A DNA stretch of 42,062 bases, taken from positions 1 through 42,062 of IMG/VR virus record IMGVR_UViG_3300030390_000634; one strand, given 5' to 3'. Every line of letters begins with the position of its first letter. Position 1 is the first letter of the stretch. Below the pieces are notes generated by a model. The model made no database searches. It worked only from the letters and a program-made list of their open reading frames with translations, and was not told where the DNA came from. Below are positions 14,536-24,404 of this stretch, one piece after another. A program made the position numbers and the translations under genes. This DNA is from a virus.

Positions 14536-14671
14536 AATCTATTATTATAAAAATTTGTATTAATCCTAAAAAAAATTGTACTTCATAGTAAGGTGCATGC
14601 TCTTCTGGTTGGAAGTGACGTACACCAAATACTATTCCTTTTGCCCATGTTAATCCGAATCCTAGTTTCAT
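14507..14671 (-). CDS. Small hydrophobic protein of 54 residues, possibly membrane-bound
   Basis: Starts MKLGFGLTWAKG and ends YGNIDDNTH. The segment VQFFLGLIQIFIIID (about residues 31-45) is hydrophobic enough for one membrane helix. Its ATG shares a base with the stop of the 1163-aa gene (TAATG), and its 3' end overlaps the next gene by 29 nt, so it neatly fills the gap in a very tight operon and is likely translated. Small hydrophobic proteins at the end of a late operon may be holin-like or membrane adaptors; no holin signature (dual start, charged tail) is evident. Confidence 0.65.
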   Translation of the reverse strand: MKLGFGLTWAKGIVFGVRHFQPEEHAPYYEVQFFLGLIQIFIIIDYGNIDDNTH

Positions 14672-17600
14672 TATGCTAAAGGTTTAAGTAACCATCCCAT
14701 AGTATCTTCTACATCTCTATTTAGTTGGTAGAATATAGGAATTACGTCGTTAATTTCTTTTGTAAGTTTTAATTGTCCTTTTCTTTTACCAGAAGCATAT
14801 CTTTCCATTTCTCCTCCTGCTATTACATTAATACCGTCTTCAAAGAATCTGTCCATTATTTCCATGCTATTTTGCACTAAACTTATAGATGCTGCAGGAG
14901 ATTTTAAAATACGTAATGCTTCTCGTGGATTTGCAAACCCCACTAATTCAGAGTAAAGTCTTCTAGTGTAAAAAGAAGCCATCATCATTGCAAATTTTTG
15001 TTTTTCATCAGGCTCATCTTGAGCTGCTCCGTACAGTAAAGAAGATGTAATTAATGCAAGAACTATGGTAGCTAACTCAGTAGTCATTTCTTTCATGTTA
15101 GACTTCTCTCTTAAAGAAAGTTGATGCCATCTATCAGAAACAAGTTCCATACTAAACTTTCTAGTATCTTTCTTAATTCCTGCTATAAATCTTATCATAG
15201 TTGTGTAAGTACCTTCGTCGAGATCTTGTATTTCTCTATTGTAATACACATCTTCTTCAGTTAAATACTCTTTAGGTACTAGTGAAGTTCCTACACCTCT
15301 GTATCTTCTTCTTATACCAGGTTCTAACCATTTTCTAAGCATCATAACAAGTTTACCTGTAGCTGCTCTTTGAGCCATTGCTTGGTTGTTCTTATCGTAG
15401 TTACCGTTTAATCTTCTATTAATATGGTTTAAATATCTTTTAACTACAAACTCTGTTTGCTGTAAATTCTTTTTATCTAACCAATAAGTTTGCCCGCTAC
15501 TAAGCTCTATACCTTGCGCTATCTTTTTAATAACAAGTCTTCTTCCTGACTTATCTTTTTCATAAGCCTCATCAAGAGACATTGCATCTTTTTTATCTTC
15601 TACAACGTTTCCTTCATTATCTATAAACTGGCCTTTAGCATTTTTAACTTTTATACCGTTTAGAAATGCATACATTAAAGTGTTTTGTATGTAATTCTCA
15701 GCCATACTTGTTAAAAAATGTAATGTGCTTTTGTCTGCTAGCTGACTAATTTTAGTTGTGCCTGCAAACTTTTTACTTACTGCACTCCAATCTTGCGTAG
15801 AGTCATATATTTCTCCAAGTAAATTTGTTCTAGAGCTTGGAGTTAATGCTCCAATATCTGCTATTAAATTTATTACATCTGAATCATACTTAGCCTCAGC
15901 TTTAGCAACATCTCTTAAGTTAAAATCTAATCCCCCTACACCTTTTATAAAGTTCATAGTTTTACCTTGGAATAAAGATGCTCCAGCAGAAAAGTAGTTA
16001 CCTATCAAAAATAAATCTCCTGTAAAGCCCATAATAGATTGTGCAATTTTATTTACTGTTGCACTACCTACAGACTTTATACCATAGATTCTATCTTCTA
16101 ATAAACTTTGTATAGCTTTATACGCATTAGATTCTGTACCACTAATAACTGCAGGTACATTTTTACTAAGGCCTAACTTTTTAGCCACTTTAGAAGTACC
16201 TCCAAATGTTTTTTGCACTGTTTTTCTAGTTGCCACTGCTTCTTTAAAAACTTCTAGCTCTGGAAGTACACTATACTTTTCTTTAAAGTTTAAAGATCCC
16301 CAATAATCCATTAAGTACATACTTACTAAATCATACGATTGATCTCCTTTCTCTGCAAGCTCTTTTCTTTTCTTAGGATCATTAAAATATCTAGGTATAG
16401 TCCTAGCTATTTTTTGGTTTTCATCTAGATTTACATAGCTTACACGTTGGATACTTTCTTTTATTTTGCTCCAACCTTCTGCTTCTGTTTCATCAGGATT
16501 TTCGTTATGTAGATCTACATCAGATGCTCTCACCCTAAATGTATCTCCTAACGTTTTAGATACTGTGTCTGCCACACCATTCTCAAAAGTACGCTCTAAC
16601 ACACTTTTTTCTATAGCAGGTAATCTTAATCCTCCAGGTCTACCTAAGTAATTCTTATCTCTCTTCTCTGCAAGGTCCACTAAAAACCAATACATATCGT
16701 ATCTAGCTTCTCCCTTGTTGTTTTTATCTTTAAAATACTCGTAAGCAGGATCAATCCATTTAGATTTTGGTTTATTAACTTGCCCGTTTATAGAGTTTGC
16801 ATTTACCCAAGTTTTTAAAGCTGCAGTAGCCGCTCTAGCTTGATCACTAGTTTCACCATATTCTTCTATGGCTATCATTTTCTTTTCGTAAAATTCTTTA
16901 CGAGTTTTCCAATACTCTGCTTTAATATTACCAATTAAAAACCCTGTAAGATTGCCTTTACTGTCTTTTGAAAGAAGGTCTGCATACAGCTTAGTCATGT
17001 CCTTAGTGTCTCTTCCTTCTTTGTAACGTTCAAACATATCATAAGCTTCTTTAGTCTTATTTATAGTTTCTCGCATTACAATGTAATCAGCTTTATCAAG
17101 CACTTCTACAGCTATTTGTATTATATCGTCTGTAATATCTCTAGGGTTACCAAAATAAGCATCCATCCAACTAATATCGTCAGACACAGAAAGCATGTTT
17201 CTTTTAATAAAATCTTTTTCTGCTTGCTGTAACTCTGCTTTATTTAACTCTACTAATTTATCTACGTGCGCTGCTTTTTCTTGCGCAAACTCTACACTTG
17301 TTTTTCCAGGATTATTCTTTTTCCAAGTAGAGTATTCTCCAAAACTTCTAGCATAATTATCTTTAGCTATTCTAGTCTGCTTACCTTCTACCTGCCCCCA
17401 TTTTTCACCAAGAACATCAATAAATCTTTCTGATAATTTTTGCTTAAGAGTTTGTATTCTATCCGCTATCTTAGAATAGTTAATTTTACTTTTGTCAAAT
17501 TTAGATTTTAACTTAGGGTTTTTGTTTATTATATAAACTACATCCTCAATAGCAGCAAAATATCTAAGTCGTTTTAAGTATTCGTAGTGTACGTTTACAT

Positions 17601-18162
17601 CTTTAGATCTTAGCTTTAAAGCTTTTTCTATACTATCTATATTTGCATTAACTTCTTTAACGTATTCTACTAAAGCCTCTTCTGTTTTATATGTCTGCAG
17701 TTTAGTTAGCAGTCCTTGCACTTTATTTTTAAAATCTGCTTTTTGTTTTTTCTGTCTCTGCATAGGAGACCCTTTTTGTGTTCTAGTTTTTGCATAATCC
17801 CCCACCTCTTTAGCCACTCTTTTTAACAAAGCTTCTGTTTGCTGTATTAAGTCTTCTCTTACGCTTGTAGGTGTAGTAGGTGTGTATTTATCTATAAGTT
17901 TCATGTATGTTGCAGGCAAATCTTTTTCTGCTTTCATACCTTTCTTCTTAAAATATTCCATCACTGATTCTGCAGTAGGGAGACCGTCTTTCATGTCTTT
18001 CCTATCTTTTGCAACTGCAGGATTTGTAAAGTCACCAAAATATCTTTTAAATGCAGGAGTGTATACATGCAAATAAGCTGCTTCACCTATACGATCTCCT
18101 TCTTCTTTGTCAAATTGTTTAGTAAACTCTCTTACTAAGTTATTTTTTAATTCACACGACAT
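14671..18162 (-). CDS. Large protein downstream of the RNA polymerase, likely virion cargo
   Basis: A 1163-aa protein, Lys/Glu-rich and mostly helical, with coiled-coil-like stretches in the first 330 residues. A hydrophobic segment, ELATIVLALITSSLLYGAAQ (about 1026-1045), could insert in a membrane. The C-terminus is amphipathic (FYTRRLYSELVGFANPREAL). The gene starts one nucleotide after the RNA polymerase stop and sits in the block where crAss-like phages encode large proteins packed in the virion and ejected into the cell. It is probably such a protein, perhaps helping genome or polymerase entry. No enzymatic motif is recognised, and a structural role in the capsid is the alternative. Confidence 0.55.
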   Translation of the reverse strand: MSCELKNNLVREFTKQFDKEEGDRIGEAAYLHVYTPAFKRYFGDFTNPAVAKDRKDMKDGLPTAESVMEYFKKKGMKAEKDLPATYMKLIDKYTPTTPTSVREDLIQQTEALLKRVAKEVGDYAKTRTQKGSPMQRQKKQKADFKNKVQGLLTKLQTYKTEEALVEYVKEVNANIDSIEKALKLRSKDVNVHYEYLKRLRYFAAIEDVVYIINKNPKLKSKFDKSKINYSKIADRIQTLKQKLSERFIDVLGEKWGQVEGKQTRIAKDNYARSFGEYSTWKKNNPGKTSVEFAQEKAAHVDKLVELNKAELQQAEKDFIKRNMLSVSDDISWMDAYFGNPRDITDDIIQIAVEVLDKADYIVMRETINKTKEAYDMFERYKEGRDTKDMTKLYADLLSKDSKGNLTGFLIGNIKAEYWKTRKEFYEKKMIAIEEYGETSDQARAATAALKTWVNANSINGQVNKPKSKWIDPAYEYFKDKNNKGEARYDMYWFLVDLAEKRDKNYLGRPGGLRLPAIEKSVLERTFENGVADTVSKTLGDTFRVRASDVDLHNENPDETEAEGWSKIKESIQRVSYVNLDENQKIARTIPRYFNDPKKRKELAEKGDQSYDLVSMYLMDYWGSLNFKEKYSVLPELEVFKEAVATRKTVQKTFGGTSKVAKKLGLSKNVPAVISGTESNAYKAIQSLLEDRIYGIKSVGSATVNKIAQSIMGFTGDLFLIGNYFSAGASLFQGKTMNFIKGVGGLDFNLRDVAKAEAKYDSDVINLIADIGALTPSSRTNLLGEIYDSTQDWSAVSKKFAGTTKISQLADKSTLHFLTSMAENYIQNTLMYAFLNGIKVKNAKGQFIDNEGNVVEDKKDAMSLDEAYEKDKSGRRLVIKKIAQGIELSSGQTYWLDKKNLQQTEFVVKRYLNHINRRLNGNYDKNNQAMAQRAATGKLVMMLRKWLEPGIRRRYRGVGTSLVPKEYLTEEDVYYNREIQDLDEGTYTTMIRFIAGIKKDTRKFSMELVSDRWHQLSLREKSNMKEMTTELATIVLALITSSLLYGAAQDEPDEKQKFAMMMASFYTRRLYSELVGFANPREALRILKSPAASISLVQNSMEIMDRFFEDGINVIAGGEMERYASGKRKGQLKLTKEINDVIPIFYQLNRDVEDTMGWLLKPLA

Positions 18163-18163
18163 A

Positions 18164-21100
18164 TTATATACATTCTGGTTTAGTAAATTCTTGAATTAAA
18201 TCATTGTTAGCTTCAAACTCGTAAGCTGCATTAACTATTTTCATAGTTTCTCTACTAGCAACTACTTGGTTTTGCTCAAGCATACTTTTAGGTTCTTCTT
18301 TATCAAATCTATATTCATTTATTCTAAATCCTCCGTCCATATCTAAACCTAAAGGAGATATAGGATAAAATATAGGATTTAAATACTGTTCTCCACCTTT
18401 ATTAACTACTTCGTATCCTCCATTTTTAAATAACAGTATTTCTCCTGTAGGATTAGCTGGGGTTATACCCATATTTAATGTAACAAATCTTGTAGTTATA
18501 TGTTTTTTAGCTTCCCTACCTAAAAGTCTAAATCCATCTCTATATCCTTTCTTTTTACTTAAAGGAGATACTGAATCACTTTTACGTAATCTAGGAGCAT
18601 ACTTAGTATTTTTATACTCATGTCTTATTACTTGATCTATACCTGCATGCAGTATATCTCCTGAAGTTAGCTTAAGTTCTTGCACAGATTCGTTAAAATT
18701 ATCTTCTATATTCCACATAATAGGTATAAGACTATGGAACGCTTTTAACCCTCCTCTAAATCCTGACGTAATATACGAATACTTTACTAATTTTTGATAA
18801 AAAGCTTTTTCTGATGCATTATCAGAGTTTAAACCGTCTTCCCATGCTTGAATTGCTAGTTTTTTACTATCTGTAGGTAAGAATTTAGCATTGCTCATAA
18901 ATATCATACTAGGCATTTTATTAATACCTTCAGCATTTCTATAAATTTTAGACCTAAGAATCCCTTTATCTTTACCTAGCAATATATTTTCTGGATATTT
19001 TTCAGACATAATCACAAAATCTTGCACTAAAGATCTATTAGTATTAGAGTCAAACAACAATTCTTCTGCGCTACCTAGTTCTGGAGTACCTACAAAGTGA
19101 TTGCTATACATATAAGAATATAGTCTGTCTTCCATACTTCTTCTTAATCTATAGTCTTGAGAATTTTTATTATTTGTAGCTTCTAGCATAGCTAACTCAT
19201 TATCTTCTAGTCTACCTGATAAAAACTTACTATTAAATAAATCTAAAAACAGTTCTGGTCCATTTTCAAAGTATTTACCAAGAACAGTTCCTTCAGCAAA
19301 CTTTTCGTTAAAGTTACCTATTTCTACATACTCATCACTAGTTGCTATCTCATCTCTAATTTGTACAGCCATTCTTGCTTCTATAGTATCTTGGCCTACG
19401 CCTTGTGTGTGTACTTTAGATGCTAAATTCTGTGCAAATATTTTATTTCCTTTATCATATATTAAATCAAAATATTCAATAACAGCTAGCTGGTAGCTCA
19501 TATCTTCACCAGTTATACCTTTTTCTAAGTTTTCTATTGTTAAAACTTTTTGTATATTACTTATGTCATCTGAGATCATAGAAGCAAAATTAATTGCTTC
19601 TTTAGAAGAATATTTTCCAGCTATACTTTCAATTTCTTTAGACTTGTAAAATTGCCTATCTAATATAGGGCTTTTGTTAATCATAGATTGTCTTACAAAC
19701 TCTGCTACTGCAGGTTGCTTTAAAAATCTATTAATCCATTTGGTAGGTACTTGAGCCCTAACTAACAATGTAGCTATGTTTAAAGTTTCTTTGTTTACAT
19801 TAAGTGCTGCTATATAAGGGTCTTTTTCAATATCTACAAATGCGTTCATATACCCTGATTGTATTTCAGATATTAGCAACCCATCTTTTCTAGTAGTTTC
19901 GTGTAAACTAGTGGCAATTGTACCGTCTGGAAGTTTTACAGTGGCTCCCATTCCAATATAAGATATATTTAATTTACCTATTTGAGACACTACATTATCT
20001 ATAATTGCGTTAGCGATAGCACCTACACCTACAGCTCCTAAAGAGAATCTTCTTTTAACTTCTTGTTGGAATTTAGGGCTAAATAATTTTAAAGCATCAA
20101 ACACATCTTCTTCTCCTGCTAACTTTGCAATAGTATCTGCATCTGTTTTTAAGTCTTCTGTATCTATAGATTTTATAATTCTAGGATACTCTTCTACAGA
20201 ATTAAACAATTCTTTATATAAAAGAATTCTTTTGTTTTCTAAAGATTGTTTGCTAACCCCATTTGGATCAATTAATTCTAGCTTACCTGTTTCTTTACTG
20301 TATTTTACATGCGGTAATAGCATAAATAATTTATCAATATCAAAGTCACTACCCGTTTTAGCGGTGATGTCTTCATAAACTACTACAGTATCCCCAATCT
20401 CAGGAGGCAGTATACCTACTATTTGTAAAGCATCAATAGACGCTAAAGATTGTGTTGGAATACGATACCCTATAACAGATAAAACATCTTTTCCTATAGC
20501 AGCTTTAAGCTCTTCATTACTCATAGTTTCCCAACCAGGTATGCTTTCTATAACCTTATAAGGTAATAGTATTTCTGCTAACTCTAGTTTACTATTTACT
20601 ACTCTTGGTCCTGACAAAGGAGTGGTACCATCTCGTAACCATCTAATCTTAGACTCAGCTTCTTTACTTAAATTTAAACTTGACTCAGGATTTTCTAAAA
20701 ACCCAAAAGAAGATATTTGTACTACTTGCTGTCCTTTAGCTTTGTAAGTTACTGTAGATTTAGTTAGAGTATTTGCAAGCTTATTCATTATCTTTCTTCT
20801 AGATTGGAATATAGCATCAAACTCTAAACCTTTTTCTAGACCTGCTATTAAAGCATCATCTCTAAACTGATCATCTTCAAACAGTCTAATTAATTCTTTT
20901 CTAAATACATCTTCATCTATAACGTATTCGCCAAGCTCCTCACTTATACCAAACTTATTAAAGAAATCTTGTCTACCTAAATCTGATATACTGTTTTCTA
21001 AATTTTGTACTTCTTGCAACCATTCTGTAGCTTTTCTTCCTCCAATATTAATTTTATCATTAATATCTCCAAGCATTAGCATTTTAGTTTGAGAACCAAA

Positions 21101-24100
21101 TGTCCCTTCTTTAACACCTTTAGCTTTAATTTCTTGTTGCTTTCCGTATAGAGAATGTGATTTTTCTACAGGCTCTAAAATAAGTTCATTAGCTTCTAGT
21201 ACATTACCAGAATCATCATCTATTTTAGTTCTTTCTCCTGCACCAATTTTTATTGCAGACTCTACCGAAACAGCCATTCCAATTTCTTGCCCATTGTTTT
21301 CTCTAGCCCATTCTTGCTCAAGTTTCACCATGTTATCATACAGATCTTTTAACTGAACAGTATTTACTAACCCTGGCCACATTATCACTTCTGCAGTTTT
21401 TTCTCTATAAGGTACATTTAAATTGTTTTTTACCTCTGTACCTCTAGATGTACTTTTTTGAGGCATAAGCATTACAACATCTTTGATGTTTAGCTCACCA
21501 GTCATTAATCTATCAAAAGCTGCTTCTACTTTAGCATTCCACTCTCCTAACCCTTTCATACGTTGTTTACGTAATGTAGGTGTTATCCAAGTAGTACCAT
21601 CGGCTAAATCTATACCTTTTTTATATCCTTCTATATTACCAAGGTATTCAGAGGGTTTAAAAACATCATAAGCCGTTGCTTGCAAATAAAGAGGGTTTAC
21701 TTCGTAAAGATTACTGTTTTTGTTTTTGTATACACGTAGAGGGGCAACTCCTGTACTATATAAATTAGATCTTTTTGGGAAATCTTCTATACTTTTATAA
21801 AATGCTACATTACCTACAAACATTTTTGTAGATTCTACATTAGCAATTATACCGTTGTACACGTAATCAGCTATTGCTCTTGAAACTTTTAACTGGTCAG
21901 GAACATCCTTATACATATCGCTATCTTTTAACATCTTAGCGTCTAAGTGCTTGTTTGTATAAATTTCTAATCCTGTATTCTTTTCAGTTATTTTACCTAT
22001 TATTCCATATTCTTCAGCAGTTCCTAATTGCTCTAGCACTCTTTTTTCAAAACTATCTTTAATTAGTTTTTCTATTCTAGGGTCATTTAAATCCATCTTA
22101 GATAAAGGTAAAGGCTTACCTTCATTAGTGTACATTTTTATACCGTTTTGAGATAGCCATTCAGACCCAAAAGTAAGTTCAGGAAAAAGATAATGCTTAA
22201 ATGCATTACCTGCAGGAGCACCGTTAGAATCACGTTCGTTATCGTTTTTATCGTAGTGGTAAAATAGATTTTGTCTATTTTTAGGCAGTTTGTTTTCTCC
22301 AAACACTTGGTTATACGCAACCTCCATAGTAGACAACTCATCTTTTATGTAGTTTTTAAACGTATTTAAAACTTCTTTAGAAGTGTAATCAAAAGTTATT
22401 TTCCCATTTTCTGAAAACAAGTTTAAGCCTGACTTATATTGAGGAGTACCAACAATATTGTAAAGAGTACGAGCGTTACCAGGAGTCATTAAAAACAAAT
22501 GCCCTTTCATGCTCCTATTAATTCTATCAGCTAATTGATCAGGTTCACTTAAATTAAAATATTTAATACCTTGATAACTGTTTTCATCTTTCATCTGCAT
22601 AAACACTACTTTGTCAAACAGATCTCTATTTTTCTTATTTTCTAATAAGTAATTAACCCATTTAGAATTCTTTGTAAATGTTTGCCCTTGTAATTGTTGC
22701 AAATAGCTTAAATCTCCTTGTTTAAACTGAGATATAACTTGAGATAAATAACTAATATCAGAGAATGGCCAATAAGTATCTCCTTTAGGCCCTAAAACAC
22801 TATTTTCATGGAATCCTAGTTCAAATTTAGCTTGAGACTTTGCTAAAACTAATAATCCTTTTTCGTCTTTGTATAAATTTACAACTTCACCTAACTCATC
22901 TTCTATAGGGCGTTGTCCCCTTTCTGCGCTTTCTTTTTTACCGTATCTATTTACTAAGCTAGAAAGACCTTGTTTACCAAATATGAACTCTAGATGCCCA
23001 AAGGTATCTAAAACTCTGTCAGCCATTGTTTCTCCTTCTTCTACATCTATTATATGGTATTGTAAAGCGTCAGTAGATATATCAATACCCACTGATTCTA
23101 AAATTTTAGCTAATTGCCCTATATATTGTGTAGGATATGCATTTGGATTCCCTTTAGCTGCTTTTCTGTATTCTCTTAATAAATTATTAAAAGATTTAGA
23201 TGCTGCAGTAGCAATAGTGTCTTTAAGCAGGTGTTTACCTGTTTTACTGTAACTAGTAAGTTTTGCCTTAAATCCTTCTTGCCACTTTTCTCTAACCACT
23301 TCTTCTTTAGCCTGCACATCAGCTTTACCAATTTTAAAAAGTCTATTACCTTCTTCTCCAGAGTATATAGTTTGAGAGTATGGTTGAGCTTCTAAAGAAA
23401 AGGCTTGCATAAACCTTGTTTTTCTTTGTTCAGATGTAGGGGATTTATTAGTTCCTACCTCTAGCTTCTGTATTAACTCTTTTATAAAAGGATGAAATTT
23501 TACTAAAGTTCGTAACTTGGCTATGTATGCTTCGTACACGTCTTCAGTGTTCTTATCAGATACTATACCTGTAAGTTCTTGTGTAAGTAGATTGTATACT
23601 TGTGTAAAAGGTACATATTTAGGTGCTCCTAGAGTTTTATCAGCAATTGACTTGCCTTCTCTAGTAACCTCTCTTAATCCCTTTAAAAGTAATTTAGTAC
23701 TTAACGCTGCATTCTCTTTAGGAGAAAACAATTCTTTACCTTTTAGATTTAATGTTTGTGTTTTATCTTGCTCTTCTTGCTCTATTTCTTTACTGTATAT
23801 TCCGTCAGCTTTTAATCTAGTTTTAAGATTTTCTAGTAACTTAGAATCTTTACTAATAGGTCTTCCTGGAATAGAGTTATTTAATAAGTCTTCTAAAATT
23901 ATTTTTACAATAGAATATCTATGGTAATCTTGCTTTTCAAAAACTTTCTCAAGCTGCATCCACATATTCTTTAAGAGCTTTTCTTCTACACCGCTTATAT
24001 CTTCTACGCCATCTATGTTTGTAATTAACATTCCGTAGGTAAAATCAGCTATATCATCTACCTGTGAAGGAGTTAACCCTGAGATTCTATTTAAACCAAA

Positions 24101-24403
24101 AGGATATTTATCTAACCCTCTCTTTTTGTCTACACTTTTAGCCCACCAAGTTTCTCCTTCATTATTTTGATAAAACTCTCCTTTAATAAGAGATGGTTCT
24201 CCTACGTTGTTAACGTATCTAGAATCTTTAAACCATGATTTAAACTCTGGTAACTCTGTTACAGCGTAAAGACTTTTAGCTGTTTCAACTTTATTATTAC
24301 TTAAATTTAATAATTGAGGAAATAACGTAGATTCACTACCTTCGTTTGTTAAAACTCTCTCAATTGTTTTTCCGTCTCCTTTGTATACTATATTACAAGC
24401 CAT
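18164..24403 (-). CDS. Virion-packaged RNA polymerase, single polypeptide, crAss-like
   Basis: A 2079-aa DNA-dependent RNA polymerase. The metal-binding DFDID motif (residues 1353-1357; DNA 20333-20347), in context TGSDFDIDKLFML, follows YRIPTQ (1313-1318) by 39 residues. In cellular beta-prime the same order is RxPT then NADFDGD. This is the signature of the double-psi beta-barrel polymerases; crAss-like phages have a giant one-chain form (phi14:2 gp66, about 2180 aa). A GSQTK segment at 1103-1107 may belong to the beta-like barrel, but this is not certain. The enzyme is carried in the virion and transcribes early genes after ejection. The gene lies between two other large cargo-type genes with 1-nt gaps. 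No stop codons interrupt it, so the code is standard. Confidence 0.9.
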   Translation of the reverse strand: MACNIVYKGDGKTIERVLTNEGSESTLFPQLLNLSNNKVETAKSLYAVTELPEFKSWFKDSRYVNNVGEPSLIKGEFYQNNEGETWWAKSVDKKRGLDKYPFGLNRISGLTPSQVDDIADFTYGMLITNIDGVEDISGVEEKLLKNMWMQLEKVFEKQDYHRYSIVKIILEDLLNNSIPGRPISKDSKLLENLKTRLKADGIYSKEIEQEEQDKTQTLNLKGKELFSPKENAALSTKLLLKGLREVTREGKSIADKTLGAPKYVPFTQVYNLLTQELTGIVSDKNTEDVYEAYIAKLRTLVKFHPFIKELIQKLEVGTNKSPTSEQRKTRFMQAFSLEAQPYSQTIYSGEEGNRLFKIGKADVQAKEEVVREKWQEGFKAKLTSYSKTGKHLLKDTIATAASKSFNNLLREYRKAAKGNPNAYPTQYIGQLAKILESVGIDISTDALQYHIIDVEEGETMADRVLDTFGHLEFIFGKQGLSSLVNRYGKKESAERGQRPIEDELGEVVNLYKDEKGLLVLAKSQAKFELGFHENSVLGPKGDTYWPFSDISYLSQVISQFKQGDLSYLQQLQGQTFTKNSKWVNYLLENKKNRDLFDKVVFMQMKDENSYQGIKYFNLSEPDQLADRINRSMKGHLFLMTPGNARTLYNIVGTPQYKSGLNLFSENGKITFDYTSKEVLNTFKNYIKDELSTMEVAYNQVFGENKLPKNRQNLFYHYDKNDNERDSNGAPAGNAFKHYLFPELTFGSEWLSQNGIKMYTNEGKPLPLSKMDLNDPRIEKLIKDSFEKRVLEQLGTAEEYGIIGKITEKNTGLEIYTNKHLDAKMLKDSDMYKDVPDQLKVSRAIADYVYNGIIANVESTKMFVGNVAFYKSIEDFPKRSNLYSTGVAPLRVYKNKNSNLYEVNPLYLQATAYDVFKPSEYLGNIEGYKKGIDLADGTTWITPTLRKQRMKGLGEWNAKVEAAFDRLMTGELNIKDVVMLMPQKSTSRGTEVKNNLNVPYREKTAEVIMWPGLVNTVQLKDLYDNMVKLEQEWARENNGQEIGMAVSVESAIKIGAGERTKIDDDSGNVLEANELILEPVEKSHSLYGKQQEIKAKGVKEGTFGSQTKMLMLGDINDKINIGGRKATEWLQEVQNLENSISDLGRQDFFNKFGISEELGEYVIDEDVFRKELIRLFEDDQFRDDALIAGLEKGLEFDAIFQSRRKIMNKLANTLTKSTVTYKAKGQQVVQISSFGFLENPESSLNLSKEAESKIRWLRDGTTPLSGPRVVNSKLELAEILLPYKVIESIPGWETMSNEELKAAIGKDVLSVIGYRIPTQSLASIDALQIVGILPPEIGDTVVVYEDITAKTGSDFDIDKLFMLLPHVKYSKETGKLELIDPNGVSKQSLENKRILLYKELFNSVEEYPRIIKSIDTEDLKTDADTIAKLAGEEDVFDALKLFSPKFQQEVKRRFSLGAVGVGAIANAIIDNVVSQIGKLNISYIGMGATVKLPDGTIATSLHETTRKDGLLISEIQSGYMNAFVDIEKDPYIAALNVNKETLNIATLLVRAQVPTKWINRFLKQPAVAEFVRQSMINKSPILDRQFYKSKEIESIAGKYSSKEAINFASMISDDISNIQKVLTIENLEKGITGEDMSYQLAVIEYFDLIYDKGNKIFAQNLASKVHTQGVGQDTIEARMAVQIRDEIATSDEYVEIGNFNEKFAEGTVLGKYFENGPELFLDLFNSKFLSGRLEDNELAMLEATNNKNSQDYRLRRSMEDRLYSYMYSNHFVGTPELGSAEELLFDSNTNRSLVQDFVIMSEKYPENILLGKDKGILRSKIYRNAEGINKMPSMIFMSNAKFLPTDSKKLAIQAWEDGLNSDNASEKAFYQKLVKYSYITSGFRGGLKAFHSLIPIMWNIEDNFNESVQELKLTSGDILHAGIDQVIRHEYKNTKYAPRLRKSDSVSPLSKKKGYRDGFRLLGREAKKHITTRFVTLNMGITPANPTGEILLFKNGGYEVVNKGGEQYLNPIFYPISPLGLDMDGGFRINEYRFDKEEPKSMLEQNQVVASRETMKIVNAAYEFEANNDLIQEFTKPECI

Positions 24404-24404
24404 A

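Noticed and set aside
22869-23252. A plus-strand ORF of 127 residues inside the RNA polymerase gene
   Set aside because: It is antisense to a well-supported coding frame; Ser/Leu-rich composition is typical of a shadow frame. The same applies to similar antisense ORFs throughout 14-42 kb.
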